NCBI GenBank assembly: GCA_032622095.1
Contig: CP136061.1
Span: forward strand, 66,033,127 to 66,097,126
From: Siphonodentalium dalli
Lineage: Eukaryota; Mollusca; Scaphopoda; Gadilida; Siphonodentaliidae
DNA: 64,000 nucleotides
Direction: 5' to 3'
Of this stretch, positions 63,401 through 63,595 are shown piece by piece; the first letter of the stretch is position 1; each line of letters starts with the position of its first letter. The translations under genes and the position numbers were made by a program. The notes beneath the pieces are model-generated. The model was not told where the DNA came from and did no database searches. It saw only the letters and a program-made list of their open reading frames with translations.

Positions 63401-63561
63401 GAGATGCTCAGATTATGCTGGCTAATATGCTCGCAGAGCTAGGAAGGTCTGACGAGGCTGAGGGTTACTTCCAGGAAGCATTGAGGCTCCACCCTGATTT
63501 CGCTGAGGCTTACTTTGGATATGGTTTCTATCTACACAGCAAAGGTGATTTATCTCACCAG
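6777..63561 (+). CDS. TMTC1: TMTC1-like O-mannosyltransferase gene, exons 1-12, 3'-partial
   Basis: Twelve exons splice in frame to 626 codons with GT-AG introns throughout: 6777-7072, 13385-13562, 17942-18015, 20405-20581, 21383-21455, 23558-23661, 25018-25207, 29687-29820, 50121-50285, 55025-55138, 56667-56810, 63333-63561. Seen: an N-terminal membrane segment (about residues 28-43), the acidic pair D51-D52, HKSYRP (87-92), [17 protein letters not shown] across the exon 2/3 junction (151-167), KENG (217-220), IMGG and DNPA in the DUF1736-type region, [13 protein letters not shown] (386-394), [13 protein letters not shown] (396-408), then TPRs at 472-505, 506-536, 537-570, 571-604 and a fifth from 605. 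Known of the family: TMTC1-4 are ER multi-pass GT-C enzymes that O-mannosylate cadherin domains, using dolichol-phosphate mannose. The second TPR is 31 residues instead of 34, as I recall for vertebrate TMTC1, which is why I prefer TMTC1 to TMTC2-4. The remaining TPRs must lie to the right. Confidence 0.93.
7073..8874. other. Intron 1, first part: no recognised element
   Basis: A C homopolymer (about 7165-7179) and ordinary AT-rich sequence are present. Long open frames on the - strand near 8330-8728 have no recognisable protein and reflect base composition. Confidence 0.4.
8875..8955. repeat. 81-bp direct repeat, copy A
   Basis: The sequence from GTACATGTATATC to GTAGTTTCAT recurs at 9839-9919, apparently without mismatch. 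The two copies bracket about 880 bp that include a (CAT)n microsatellite and a G run. Confidence 0.85.
9384..9555. repeat. (CAT/CGT)n microsatellite
   Basis: Interrupted runs of TCATCATCA and CGTCGTCGT occur at 9384-9476 and 9528-9570. This is simple sequence and explains spurious poly-Met or poly-Ser reading frames. Confidence 0.9.
9839..9919. repeat. 81-bp direct repeat, copy B
   Basis: Second copy of 8875-8955 in the same orientation. It is preceded and followed by TA-rich simple sequence (about 9823-9838 and 9920-9940). Confidence 0.85.
10860..11060. repeat. Degenerate GGAATTCCGAGTCGGAA-type repeats
   Basis: Several related words (GAATTGGAATTCC, GAGTCGGAAAA) recur within 200 bp, resembling the subterminal repeat style of hAT-like elements elsewhere in the window. 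No terminal repeats or target duplication were found. Confidence 0.4.
11164..11191. repeat. G homopolymer tract
   Basis: Two long G runs are separated by a single T. A similar run lies at 12183-12203. These are simple sequence in intron 1. Confidence 0.9.
12330..12740. repeat. Short dispersed repeat with AACCTTTATTCA
   Basis: The phrase GGCTCC...GGAACCTTTATTCA appears twice (about 12350 and 12418) and in modified form near 12590. The units are degenerate and non-coding. Confidence 0.45.
12838..13045. repeat. 'GTCCGTCC / TTTGGTATGTG' family repeat, single monomer
   Basis: A GTCTGTCCATC-type microsatellite leads into GAACTGAATG...AAATTTGGTATGTG, GGGTTCCGC, CCAATTTTCACCAGAGTTATG. The same monomer is found at 29886-30170, 44885-45225 and as an array at 46905-47735. 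Confidence 0.7.
13385..13562 (+). CDS. TMTC1: TMTC exon 2: second membrane region, HPIHTEA motif
   Basis: The acceptor TTTTTCACAG ends at 13384; the first base completes Arg99. It encodes residues 99-158, beginning RLNY and ending in the family motif VHPIHTEA (151-158). Two hydrophobic stretches lie around 114-130 and 142-151. The donor is GCG|GTACGT at 13563 and leaves phase 0. An old MITE remnant begins about 20 bp into the next intron. Confidence 0.93.
13583..13719. mobile_element. Left part of a P2 MITE split by a later insertion
   Basis: AGTACAGAAGTCATCC, the foldback core (AATAAGTTCAACAAATGAC / TGTTGAACTTATTATCTGAA) and the tail AATCATCAATAATGC match other P2 copies (for example 61095-61204). 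The expected end, GTATAGAAA..GG..TTAA, is found at 17548-17557, on the far side of the 3.8-kb element. Confidence 0.7.
13720..17544. mobile_element. 3.8-kb element with about 800-bp inverted repeats
   Basis: The ends are TAGTCTGGTTGATAAA and its inverse. They are flanked by TTA on both sides (13717-13719, 17545-17547). Arms of about 790 bp (13720-14510 against 16765-17544) mirror each other, including AAGATGGCGTCCAAGATGGC against GCCATCTTGGACGCCATCTT. The insertion into a P2 MITE independently supports the borders. The interior holds a minisatellite and no transposase. A 3-bp TSD fits PIF/Harbinger or CACTA groups; the class is not certain. Confidence 0.85.
15165..16625. repeat. Degenerate minisatellite inside the 3.8-kb element
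   Basis: The phrase CATACAGTCACTCCATGTAT and variants recur roughly every 40-48 bp, interleaved with ATACATA and CACCTCACCCATGA. The units are diverged. Open frames here (His/Thr/Tyr-rich) are repeat artefacts. Confidence 0.75.
17859..17941 (+). pseudogene. Truncated tandem copy of the exon 3 acceptor and 5' end
   Basis: ATTGTTTTGTAG followed by a 37-base match to the start of exon 3 (33 of 37 identical by eye) begins at 17875, exactly 67 bp before the real exon. It would read [13 protein letters not shown]. Splicing to its AG (17874) adds 67 nt, shifts the frame and reaches a stop in exon 4. Confidence 0.85.
17942..18015 (+). CDS. TMTC1: TMTC exon 3: VSGIVGRAD membrane segment
   Basis: This 74-nt exon encodes residues 159-182 and two bases of Gln183. 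It starts VSGIVGRAD and continues as a hydrophobic helix ending LSYKQ. The acceptor is TTTTGTAG ending at 17941 and the donor is CA|GTGAGT at 18016. A near copy of its acceptor and first 37 bases lies 67 bp upstream. The downstream acceptor is chosen because only it keeps the frame into exon 4 and preserves GRAD rather than GQAD. Confidence 0.92.
18108..18190. mobile_element. P2 MITE core remnant
   Basis: AGTGTTCAGATAATAATTCAACAAAT and TTTGTTGAACTTATTG form the P2 foldback core, without recognisable ends. It lies about 90 bp after exon 3. Confidence 0.6.
18191..20403. other. Intron 3 remainder
   Basis: AT-rich intron. Around 19030-19125 the words CTTGCCAAATTAA and TTGCCAAATTCC recur after GGCGCTGGACC, resembling one end of the CAGTGTTCGC (D) hAT-like group. 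No second end or TSD was found. Nothing else is supported. Confidence 0.35.
20405..20581 (+). CDS. TMTC1: TMTC exon 4: membrane segment with KENG
   Basis: It encodes the last base of Gln183 through residue 241 and two bases of Arg242. A short polar loop (about 184-200) precedes a hydrophobic segment (201-215), then KENG (217-220), the position of the KExG motif of TMTCs, then a second hydrophobic run ending VVYDIFSV. The acceptor is TTGGTTTTTCAG ending at 20404. The donor AG|GTGAGA lies at 20582. Confidence 0.92.
20883..21136. mobile_element. C-family MITE, 254 bp, with 17-bp flanking direct repeat
   Basis: The ends are CAAGCCTTGAAATAG and its inverse. The interior is two palindromic blocks reading GCAGAATGAGG...GGTGAATTT...GCTAGC with CGCATAGCGGG centres. 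It is flanked on both sides by GTTGTGTGGAACTTAAT (20866-20882 and 21137-21153). Another copy (32334-33812) has an 8-bp duplication. Confidence 0.88.
21383..21455 (+). CDS. TMTC1: TMTC exon 5: basic loop and start of membrane helix
   Basis: This 73-nt exon encodes residues 242-266. A basic, polar loop ([10 protein letters not shown]) is followed by a hydrophobic run ending CILFV that continues into exon 6. The acceptor TTTAATTTTCAG ends at 21382 and the donor GTG|GTGAGT starts at 21456. No strong motif lies inside; it is assigned because both junction phases join exons 4 and 6. Confidence 0.85.
21773..22794. mobile_element. hAT-like element copy 2, 1,022 bp, 8-bp TSD
   Basis: The ends are TAGGGCCCGACGA and TCGTCGGGCCCTA, flanked by CTAACACT at 21765-21772 and 22795-22802. 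Subterminal ATTCGATTCGA-type repeats lie at both ends, as in the copy at 3065-4139. No transposase frame is recognisable. It lies in intron 5. Confidence 0.88.
22862..22922. mobile_element. P2 MITE core remnant
   Basis: GCAACAAATGGTGATT and TGTTGAACTTATTATCTGAA, then CATTTCCTA, match the P2 core and right arm only. It starts 60 bp right of the hAT-like element. Confidence 0.55.
23190..23403. mobile_element. E-family MITE, palindromic, TA target site
   Basis: The ends CAGTAATGC and GCATTACTG are flanked by TA (23188-23189, 23404-23405). It is almost a full palindrome carrying ATAATCAACTCCTTAACCAC and GGAAATATGGCTTGTTG with a short AGCTCTCA centre. TA target and CAGT ends suggest a Tc1/mariner-type MITE. 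Related copies lie at 41361, 44517 and 57259. Confidence 0.85.
23558..23661 (+). CDS. TMTC1: TMTC exon 6: start of DUF1736-type region
   Basis: It encodes residues 267-300 and two bases of Arg301. It finishes the exon 5 helix, then reads [13 protein letters not shown] and DNPAAFA, the classic TMTC DUF1736 entry (RxxIMG...PxFxxxDNPAA). The acceptor CATCATTTCAG ends at 23557. The donor AG|GTTTGT at 23662 is weak, and a TTAA-flanked MITE starts only six bases after the exon. Confidence 0.93.
23668..24102. mobile_element. P2 MITE (compound), TTAA-flanked, six bases after exon 6
   Basis: It starts TTAACCCTTTCTATAC at 23668 and ends AGAAAGGGTTAA at 24102. A second internal start (CACCCTTTCTATATTAAATGG, about 23870) shows two copies joined or one inserted in the other. 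TTAA target and CCCTTT ends resemble piggyBac-type MITEs. Confidence 0.85.
24455..24895. repeat. Tandem repeat with GGCCATCTTGGATTTTACTC
   Basis: Diverged monomers carry CCACATCCCTxxTCCAATCGTCACC, CTAGATGGGA and GCCATCTTGGATTTTACTCT. A longer array of the same family is at 42960-43600. Unit length is roughly 150-180 bp. Confidence 0.65.
25018..25207 (+). CDS. TMTC1: TMTC exon 7: DUF1736-type region, CYDW motif
   Basis: It encodes residues 301-364. [18 protein letters not shown] and CYDW (323-326), then [14 protein letters not shown], match the conserved TMTC stretch in which a Leu-rich helix precedes C-x-D-W and a SIPLI segment. A hydrophobic helix follows (about 342-360). The acceptor TTTCTTTGCAG ends at 25017 and the donor ATG|GTGAGT starts at 25208. 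A TTAA MITE begins 24 bp after the exon. Confidence 0.93.
25232..25514. mobile_element. P1 MITE, 283 bp, TTAA-flanked, 24 bp after exon 7
   Basis: It starts TTAACTCTTTCATGATGGGA and ends CAGTCATGAAAGGGTTAA. Two inner foldback blocks (ATTCTCTTATA...CGAGGCTCC and its inverse) form strong hairpins. The TTAA target and CCCTTT-type ends are as in P2. Confidence 0.88.
25620..26045. mobile_element. Long-variant C-family element
   Basis: The 25730-25840 block is the C palindrome (GCAGAATGAGGTCCCC ... GGGACCTCATTCTGC). The following part (25841-25990) matches 43835-43985 in inverse orientation, including GGAGACCTAAACTC and CAATTTGGGGATATAGAGAA. The borders are not certain. Confidence 0.6.
26430..26740. 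repeat. G-family repeat: 'TACCCCC ... GGGGGTATA' lead and TTTGTCC monomers
   Basis: TACCCCCAGTATT / GGGGGAGGGGGTATA and a GTCTGTAG lead are followed by ACAACTTTGTCCAAGGTTTTATTCCTACATTT, repeated at 26607-26645. The same family is at 50945-51480. Confidence 0.6.
26741..29276. other. Intron 7 body: little recognised structure
   Basis: A C-family fragment lies at 27700-27760. From about 27947 to 28331 the sequence begins TACTGTGATTGG and ends GGATTTTACAGTA, with TTTCGTGG/CCACGAAA words inside, suggesting a diverged MITE. Otherwise it is plain AT-rich intron. Confidence 0.4.
29277..29473. mobile_element. P2 MITE abutting a P1 MITE
   Basis: TTAAACTTTTCTATACTGAATGG starts the copy. The foldback core and GAGTATTTA tail follow. 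The usual GTAAAGAAAGGGTTAA end is replaced by the start of the P1 element, so P1 probably inserted into or deleted the P2 end. Confidence 0.7.
29474..29586. mobile_element. 5' half of a P1 MITE
   Basis: TTAACCCTTCTATGACTGGAG, the GCGAAAACCCTGTGCC segment and the first hairpin (ATTCTCTTATA...TATGTAAGAGAATGCATTG) are intact. The right half is missing; the sequence runs instead into a tandem array ending at exon 8. Confidence 0.75.
29587..29686 (+). repeat. 26-27-bp tandem array forming the exon 8 acceptor
   Basis: Units of TGTCCTAACTATATTTTCCC plus CACACAA start at 29587, 29613, 29640 and 29667. The last is cut at TTTTTAG, the acceptor of exon 8. Each unit carries CTAAC, a good branch-point word, and a T/C-rich stretch. 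The first unit matches the P1 interior following its hairpin (GGCCTAACAATATTT), so the array appears grown from MITE sequence. Confidence 0.85.
29687..29820 (+). CDS. TMTC1: TMTC exon 8: FLPASNLFF / VGFVVAER core
   Basis: It encodes residues 365-408 and two bases of Ser409. After a charged loop (DPRHEKS) come a hydrophobic helix, FLPASNLFF (386-394) and [13 protein letters not shown] (396-408), the most conserved block of the TMTC family. The acceptor TATATTTTTAG ends at 29686 and is the end of a 26-27-bp tandem array. The donor is AG|GTAAGA at 29821. The next intron is 20.3 kb, the longest in the gene. Confidence 0.95.
29886..30530. repeat. 'GAACTGAATGAAATTTGG' family repeats
   Basis: Three diverged monomers (starting about 29915, 30095 and 30400) share AACTTTAGTAAGTCTGAACT, GAATGAAATTTGGTATGTGAG and CACCAATTTTCATCAG. 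The third follows a GTCTGTCCCTTTGC lead. Part of a C-family end (GCATCACAAAATTCACCC) interrupts at 30160-30190. Confidence 0.65.
30750..30822. repeat. Short foldback
   Basis: TAGTCCAAGTCTGCTCATAC and GTACGAGCAGACTTGGACTA are inverted around a 30-bp loop. It is probably a small MITE. Confidence 0.7.
31079..31790. mobile_element. Compound P1 MITE, TTAA-flanked, about 710 bp
   Basis: It starts TTAACCCTTCCATGACTGGAG and ends GCCTTGAAAGGGTTAA. Inside are two near-perfect hairpins (31191-31259 and 31476-31550) and an inverted pair TGTGACCCGGCCATATCAAA / TTTGATATGGCGGGTCACA (31139, 31570), consistent with one foldback element inside another. Confidence 0.8.
31191..31259. repeat. 69-nt near-perfect hairpin (33-bp stem)
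   Basis: The arms starting GCCAATGCATTCTC and ending GAGAATGCATTGGC pair over 33 bp with about one mismatch around a 3-nt loop. An apparently identical hairpin lies at 40013-40081. On the TMTC transcript it would form a stable intronic stem. Confidence 0.85.
31801..32045. mobile_element. P2 MITE, 245 bp, TTAA-flanked
   Basis: TTAACCCTTTCTTCAATAAA at the left and AAGCAAGGGTTAA at the right, with the TTCAGATAATAAGTTCA foldback core. It lies 10 bp right of the P1 compound. Confidence 0.8.
32334..33812. mobile_element. C-family MITE with 8-bp TSD, itself interrupted
   Basis: CAAGCCTTGAAATAG at 32334 and CTATTTCAAGGCTTG ending at 33812, flanked by CACTCCCA (32326-32333, 33813-33820). Palindromic GCAGAATGAGG blocks follow both ends. 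A 1.18-kb D element sits at 32404-33579. The 8-bp duplication points to a hAT-type MITE. Confidence 0.85.
32404..33579. mobile_element. D-family hAT-like element copy 1, 1,176 bp
   Basis: The ends are CAGTGTTCGTGCTGTCGG and CAGCGCGAACACTG. Subterminal ATTTGGCTAA repeats lie at both ends. It is nearly the same sequence as 37981-39154. The flanks (ATGCTACC, ATGGTGAA) are not a target duplication, so insertion into the palindromic C element probably involved a small deletion. No transposase is visible. Confidence 0.88.
34272..34519. mobile_element. P1 MITE, right end truncated
   Basis: It starts TTAAACCCTTTCATGACGGGAG and has one good and one damaged hairpin. It stops at TTCTCCAGTCAT without the AAAGGGTTAA end. 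Confidence 0.75.
34545..34740. repeat. GTCCATCCGTC-led dispersed repeat, fragment
   Basis: A GTCTGTCCATCCGTCTGTCC lead is followed by CATATTTCTCAGCCATGGGTTATCAGATATTTTTGAAATTCGG, the same layout as 26881-26960 and 60480-60560. It is non-coding. Confidence 0.55.
34862..35128. mobile_element. P2 MITE, 267 bp, TTAA-flanked, full length
   Basis: TTAACCCTTTCTATACTAAA at 34862 and GCAAAGAAAGGGTTAA ending at 35128. It contains the core foldback AATAAGTTCAACAGG / TTGTTGAACTTATAATCTG and CCTTCTGCACTTGAATTATC. It is a good reference copy of the family. Confidence 0.88.
35736..37021. mobile_element. 1.29-kb element with GGCCA(n)CATGTCTGTTTCC terminal repeats
   Basis: GGCC, an A run and CATGTCTGTTTCCG (35739-35770) are mirrored by CGGAAACAGACATG, a T run and GGCC (36990-37018). 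The interior has a 139-codon - strand frame (36126-36545), including [21 protein letters not shown], that I do not recognise. No clear target duplication was found. Confidence 0.6.
37767..37895. mobile_element. P1 MITE fragment
   Basis: TTAGCCCTTCCATGACTGGAG, AAACCCTGTGCC and one hairpin (CTCTTATATATAC / GTATAAGAGAATGC). The right half is missing. Confidence 0.7.
37981..39154. mobile_element. D-family hAT-like element copy 2, 1,174 bp, 8-bp TSD
   Basis: The ends CAGTGTTCGCGCTGTCGG and CAGCGCGAACACTG are flanked by CATGTGTG at 37973-37980 and 39155-39162. The interior follows 32404-33579 base for base with scattered substitutions, and both copies carry a C homopolymer near the right third (33275-33297, 38854-38867). 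A perfect TSD and high similarity suggest recent movement. Confidence 0.92.
39160..39855. other. Intron 8 segment, nothing recognised
   Basis: Plain AT-rich sequence between element D copy 2 and the P3 element. Confidence 0.4.
39860..40247. mobile_element. P3 MITE: TTAACCCTTTACCCAACA ends, P1-type hairpins inside
   Basis: TTAACCCTTTACCCAACAAA at the left is mirrored by TGTTGGGTAAAGGGTTAA at the right. The interior carries two hairpins of the P1 type (40013-40081 and 40148-40216). It shares CCCTTT ends and TTAA target with P1 and P2 but has its own terminal repeat. Confidence 0.85.
40250..41345. other. Intron 8 segment, nothing recognised
   Basis: No repeat boundary, RNA gene or coding exon could be supported. 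Confidence 0.4.
41361..41473. mobile_element. Half of an E-family MITE
   Basis: CCGAGAGCTTTCCGATGAATGG through CTTAGGGCATTACTGTA equals the right arm of 23190-23403. The left arm is absent. Confidence 0.75.
41540..41720. repeat. Foldback, about 180 bp
   Basis: AAAGAATACCTACAGTTTTTT (41549) mirrors AAAAACTCTAGGTATTCTC (about 41684), and TCTGGAAAGAAATTTTCAC mirrors GTGAAAATTCAATATTTCTTTCCAGA further in. It is MITE-like. Confidence 0.7.
41721..42770. other. Intron 8 segment, nothing recognised
   Basis: Open frames at 42150-42410 and 42549-42872 show no family resemblance. No element borders were found. Confidence 0.35.
42960..43600. repeat. Diverged tandem array with CGGCACACCC / CCATCTTGGATT
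   Basis: Anchors such as CCTTCGGCACACCC, CACATCCCTCACCCAATCGTCACC, CCTCTAGATGGGA and GCCATCTTGGATTTTAC recur about every 90-170 bp. The family is shared with 24455-24895. Confidence 0.7.
43720..44112. mobile_element. Long-variant C-family element, inverse of 25620-26045
   Basis: C-type ends (GGCTAGCATCACTAAATTCACCC at 43724 and GCAGAATGAGGTCCCCAGATGG at 43981) bracket CTCTATATCCCCAAATTGGCAGATGACAC, which matches the other long variant in the opposite orientation. Confidence 0.65.
44440..44756. repeat. E-MITE right part between an 80-bp direct duplication
   Basis: ATCATTGCTATTTGTTAATG...GTGGTGCAACCCC (44438-44516) recurs at 44668-44752 with a few substitutions. Between them lie a C homopolymer and an E-family MITE whose left arm is truncated (44522-44666). 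Confidence 0.8.
44885..45225. repeat. 'GTCCATCC / GATAACTTTAACG' family repeats
   Basis: Two monomers share GGTTGTC(C)xGATxATAACTT, ATATTTGGTATG or GGTTGATATTTGAG, and GACAGAGTTATGCCCC, as in the 46905-47735 array. Confidence 0.6.
45395..45665. repeat. 48-bp minisatellite capped by inverted repeats
   Basis: Units of CTTCGAAGACATAATTATG plus ATTATGTAATATTGTTGA recur about every 48 bp from 45450 to 45610 (3-4 copies). On both sides TCAGCATTATTTAATATCAGG...GCAGCTACATC and GATTTAGCTGCCTCCCTGATATTAAATGCTGA are inverted, so the whole forms a foldback element with an expanded centre. Confidence 0.8.
45820..45950. mobile_element. C-family MITE fragment
   Basis: GTTCCCAGAAGCTGAATTTAGTGATG ... CATCACTAAATTCACCCTC-like right arm and TCTGCAAATGTACGAC. 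It lacks the CAAGCCTTG ends. Confidence 0.6.
45951..46826. other. Intron 8 segment, nothing recognised
   Basis: Contains a short G run (46576-46584) and no other supported structure. Confidence 0.35.
46827..47772. repeat. Array of about five 171-bp monomers with (GTCC) lead
   Basis: ATACGCCCTTTT opens and AGAGGGCGTAT closes the unit in inverse orientation. A GTCCGTCCGGGCGGGCG lead is followed by monomers starting TGTTGTCCGGATGATAACTT at about 46908, 47079, 47260, 47426 and 47597. Each contains ATTTGGTATxTxxxTTTxTTAG, AAGTTCGAATTTGGGTTCCG and GAGTTATGCCCC. Inverted ends and a tandem core suggest a transposon with an internal minisatellite. Confidence 0.8.
48158..48582. mobile_element. 425-bp TIR element
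   Basis: AGTGATGTTTCCGGTAAC at 48158 and GTTACCGGAAACATCACT ending at 48582 are perfect inverse ends. The interior is non-coding. No clear target duplication (flanks AATAAAAT and TTTTTTGT). Confidence 0.8.
49145..49520. repeat. GTCCATGCATCTGTCC-led dispersed repeat, two monomers
   Basis: A CATGCATCTGTCC lead and ATGAATGATCTTTAGTATxCxxATG followed by CAACAxGxTTGTCTATTCAT occur twice (49262-49345 and 49420-49495). Confidence 0.6.
49521..49870. mobile_element. 350-bp foldback MITE, TTAA-flanked
   Basis: TTAAATGGGTACTGTATACT at 49522 and ACAGTACCCATTTAA ending at 49870. The arms meet at AATTTATGACTCCAGTCATAAATT (about 49688-49711). TTAA at both tips fits a TTAA target site. It ends 90 bp before the duplicated exon 9 segment. 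Confidence 0.85.
49960..50120 (+). pseudogene. Decayed tandem copy of exon 9 and a ladder of acceptor sites
   Basis: TTTCATTTTAG ends at 49959 and is followed by sequence that reads, in the exon 9 frame, SIV...[22 protein letters not shown]. Exon 9 itself reads [17 protein letters not shown]. The copies are offset by 146 bp. Two more TTxCAG|TATTGGTTTT acceptors follow at 50069 and 50097. Distances to the real exon start are 161, 51 and 23 nt, so only the 50069 site is frame-neutral (17 codons). Confidence 0.82.
50121..50285 (+). CDS. TMTC1: TMTC exon 9: last membrane segments before the TPR domain
   Basis: It encodes Ser409 (completed) through residue 463 and two bases of Lys464. It continues exon 8 as [12 protein letters not shown], runs through a short loop and a hydrophobic helix (about 437-448), and ends WTSRELLFK, the usual linker to the TMTC TPRs. 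The acceptor TTCTTTTCAG ends at 50120. Three further AG|T sites lie upstream in duplicated sequence. The one ending at 50069 would insert 17 codons in frame. I use 50120 because it gives the uninterrupted family motif. Confidence 0.92.
50313..50562. mobile_element. P2 MITE, 27 bp after exon 9
   Basis: ATTACCCTTTCTAAAATGAATGG at the left and GTAAAGAAAGGGCTAA at the right, with P2 core GTTTGTTGAACTTATTATCTG. The terminal tetramers (ATTA, CTAA) are degraded TTAA. Confidence 0.8.
50945..51485. repeat. G-family repeat with TTTGTC(T/C)GAGCTTTTATTCCTACATTT monomers
   Basis: TATACCCCCTACAATGAGTTGTGGGGGGGTACA opens it. TTTTGTCCGAGCTTTTATTCC (51032) and TTTTGTCTGAGCTTTTATTCC (51203) mark monomers of about 171 bp, with a third at 51362. 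The family is shared with 26430-26740. Confidence 0.7.
51486..52785. other. Intron 9 segment, nothing recognised
   Basis: AT-rich sequence without element ends, RNA genes or exon-like frames. Confidence 0.4.
52815..53095. repeat. Hairpin-led (GTCCGTCC)n repeat
   Basis: TGTCCCCCGAAAAAT and ATTTTCGGGGGACTA form a perfect hairpin (52817-52851), followed by a long CCGTCCGTC run (52865-52950) and then CCTTCATGGTGTAATCATCTCC unique-looking sequence. The layout matches the other GTCC-led families. Confidence 0.7.
53096..54020. other. Intron 9 segment, nothing recognised
   Basis: No supported feature on either strand. Confidence 0.35.
54021..54404. mobile_element. P1 MITE flanked by ATAT instead of TTAA
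   Basis: ATATCCCTTTCATGATGG at the left and GTCATGAAAGGGATAT at the right. The first hairpin (54066-54133) is intact and the second is damaged. The middle is expanded by AATGATAAAAATTGTTAAAGAATG-type tandem units (54150-54280). Confidence 0.8.
54405..55024. other. Intron 9, last part
   Basis: The words GAATAAAGAACATTC, GAATAAACGACCTTCG and GAATAAAGAATCC recur, a weak dispersed repeat. The 3' end supplies the T-rich tract of exon 10's acceptor. Confidence 0.35.
55025..55138 (+). CDS. TMTC1: TMTC exon 10: TPR 1
   Basis: It encodes Lys464 (completed) through residue 501 and two bases of Arg502. After SGISTSP comes the first TPR (472-505, finished in exon 11). [14 protein letters not shown] and [10 protein letters not shown] are very close to the TMTC1 first TPR. 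The acceptor TTTTTATTACAG ends at 55024 and the donor CG|GTGAGT starts at 55139. A P1-type MITE fills the next few hundred bases of the intron. Confidence 0.94.
55230..55480. mobile_element. P1 MITE, 90 bp after exon 10
   Basis: GCAGCATTAAAGATCATGTGCC, two hairpins (55257-55325 and 55364-55434) and the right end CCAGTCATGGAAGGGTTAA. The left terminus is replaced by other sequence. Confidence 0.8.
55651..55785. mobile_element. 135-bp foldback MITE
   Basis: TCGCATTGTTTTGAGGTTGACATG and its inverse GTGTCAACCAAGAAACAATGCGA, with AGGAATTGTCA / TGACAATTCCT further in. Near-perfect arms, so probably recent. Confidence 0.8.
56371..56605. repeat. 60-61-bp minisatellite upstream of exon 11
   Basis: GAGGTGCCTGAGAACACAGT followed by AATTTTATTTATTTATGAGGCCCTCTTTTTGGTGATG recurs at about 56378, 56438 and 56498, with a partial fourth after an extra TTTATTTATGAG. 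It ends about 60 bp before the exon 11 acceptor. Confidence 0.88.
56667..56810 (+). CDS. TMTC1: TMTC exon 11: TPR 2 (31-residue form) and start of TPR 3
   Basis: It encodes Arg502 (completed) through residue 549 and two bases of Phe550. TPR 2 (506-536) is three residues short between its helices ([12 protein letters not shown]), a shape I recall from vertebrate TMTC1. TPR 3 starts at 537 ([13 protein letters not shown]). The acceptor is TCATCAATGCAG, ending at 56666; the donor TT|GTAAGT starts at 56811. A 60-61-bp tandem array ends about 60 bp upstream of the exon. Confidence 0.93.
56874..57863. mobile_element. Diverged hAT-like element with a nested E MITE
   Basis: CAGGGTTCATATTAACTGTGG at the left and GGCTAGCATGAATCCTG at the right are imperfect inverse ends. 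TTGGCAAAA / TTGCCAAAA words lie near both. An E-family MITE sits at 57259-57470. No target duplication is recognisable, so the call is tentative. Confidence 0.5.
57259..57470. mobile_element. E-family MITE, near full length
   Basis: CAGTAATGCCCTAAATAATC preceded by TA, a palindrome with centre GCACTCAGTGAGAGC, and right arm GTCGATTATTTAGGGCATTAC whose last bases are altered (ACACG for TGTA). Confidence 0.85.
57871..58900. other. Intron 11 segment, nothing recognised
   Basis: AT-rich with no element ends or exon-like frames. Confidence 0.4.
58908..59625. repeat. 131-bp tandem array with (CTGT)n lead
   Basis: A GTCTGTCTGTCTGTCTGTC run precedes GATTTCGATGAAACTTGGTA at 58965, 59096, 59227 and, diverged, 59358: an exact 131-bp period. 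Each unit ends with GTGACCTTGACCTTGAAATC and its near inverse ATTTCAAGGTCAA, so each can form a hairpin. The open frames here are repeat artefacts. Confidence 0.9.
59983..60223. mobile_element. Old P2 MITE
   Basis: CAACCCTCTTATAACGG at the left, diverged core AACAATTAGGTGAACTTATTAGCTAAAC and right end GTATAGTGGAAGGGTTAA. More mutated than the other copies. Confidence 0.6.
60970..61063. repeat. Short foldback
   Basis: GGGTCAATGTTTATGGCCGACAGAGTAATTAAACAA mirrors TTGTTTGATTACTCTGCTTGTCAAATTGACCC, with AATCCCTTTGGGATT at the centre. Confidence 0.7.
61095..61204. mobile_element. Right half of a P2 MITE
   Basis: ATTATCTGAACATTTCCTAA through GGTGTAGAAAGGGTTAA. The same right-end type (AATGATGCTTTGGTGTAG) as the copy split at 13583-13719. 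Confidence 0.65.
61437..62216. repeat. 11-bp minisatellite, about 70 units
   Basis: Units of TAAATACACAG, TTAATACACAG and CAAATACACAG alternate for about 780 bp with few breaks. The order of unit types repeats: a block of CAAATACACAG then several A-type and T-type units occurs near 61590, 61810 and 62008, showing a higher-order repeat. The Leu/Cys/Val-rich - strand frames are translations of the array. Confidence 0.95.
62217..63013. other. Intron 11 segment, little recognised
   Basis: TACCGACTAGTCGACTTCGACTC and TTGACTAGTCAACTCC (62758-62808) look like one end of a transposon with subterminal repeats. No partner end was found. Confidence 0.35.
63014..63267. mobile_element. P2 MITE, 254 bp, TTAA-flanked, 65 bp before exon 12
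   Basis: TTAACACTTTCTACACTAAA at the left and GTAAAGAAAAGGTTAA at the right, with the core TTTGTTGAACTTAATTATCTG. The acceptor's T-rich tract lies between this element and exon 12. Confidence 0.82.
63333..63561 (+). CDS. TMTC1: TMTC exon 12: TPRs 3-5; gene continues past the window
   Basis: It encodes Phe550 (completed) through Gln626: the rest of TPR 3, all of TPR 4 (571-604) and the first helix of TPR 5 (605-626). The acceptor TTCTGTTCAAAG ends at 63332. The 3' limit is uncertain. CAG|GTTATT at 63562 keeps TPR spacing (KGDLSHQ) and leaves phase 0. AAG|GTGATT at 63545 has a slightly better donor and leaves phase 1. The next exon, outside the window, would decide. The frame closes at a TAA 31-33 bases after 63561. 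Confidence 0.88.
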
Positions 63562-63595
63562 GTTATTATTAATAATAAGACGTGTTTACCTTAAT

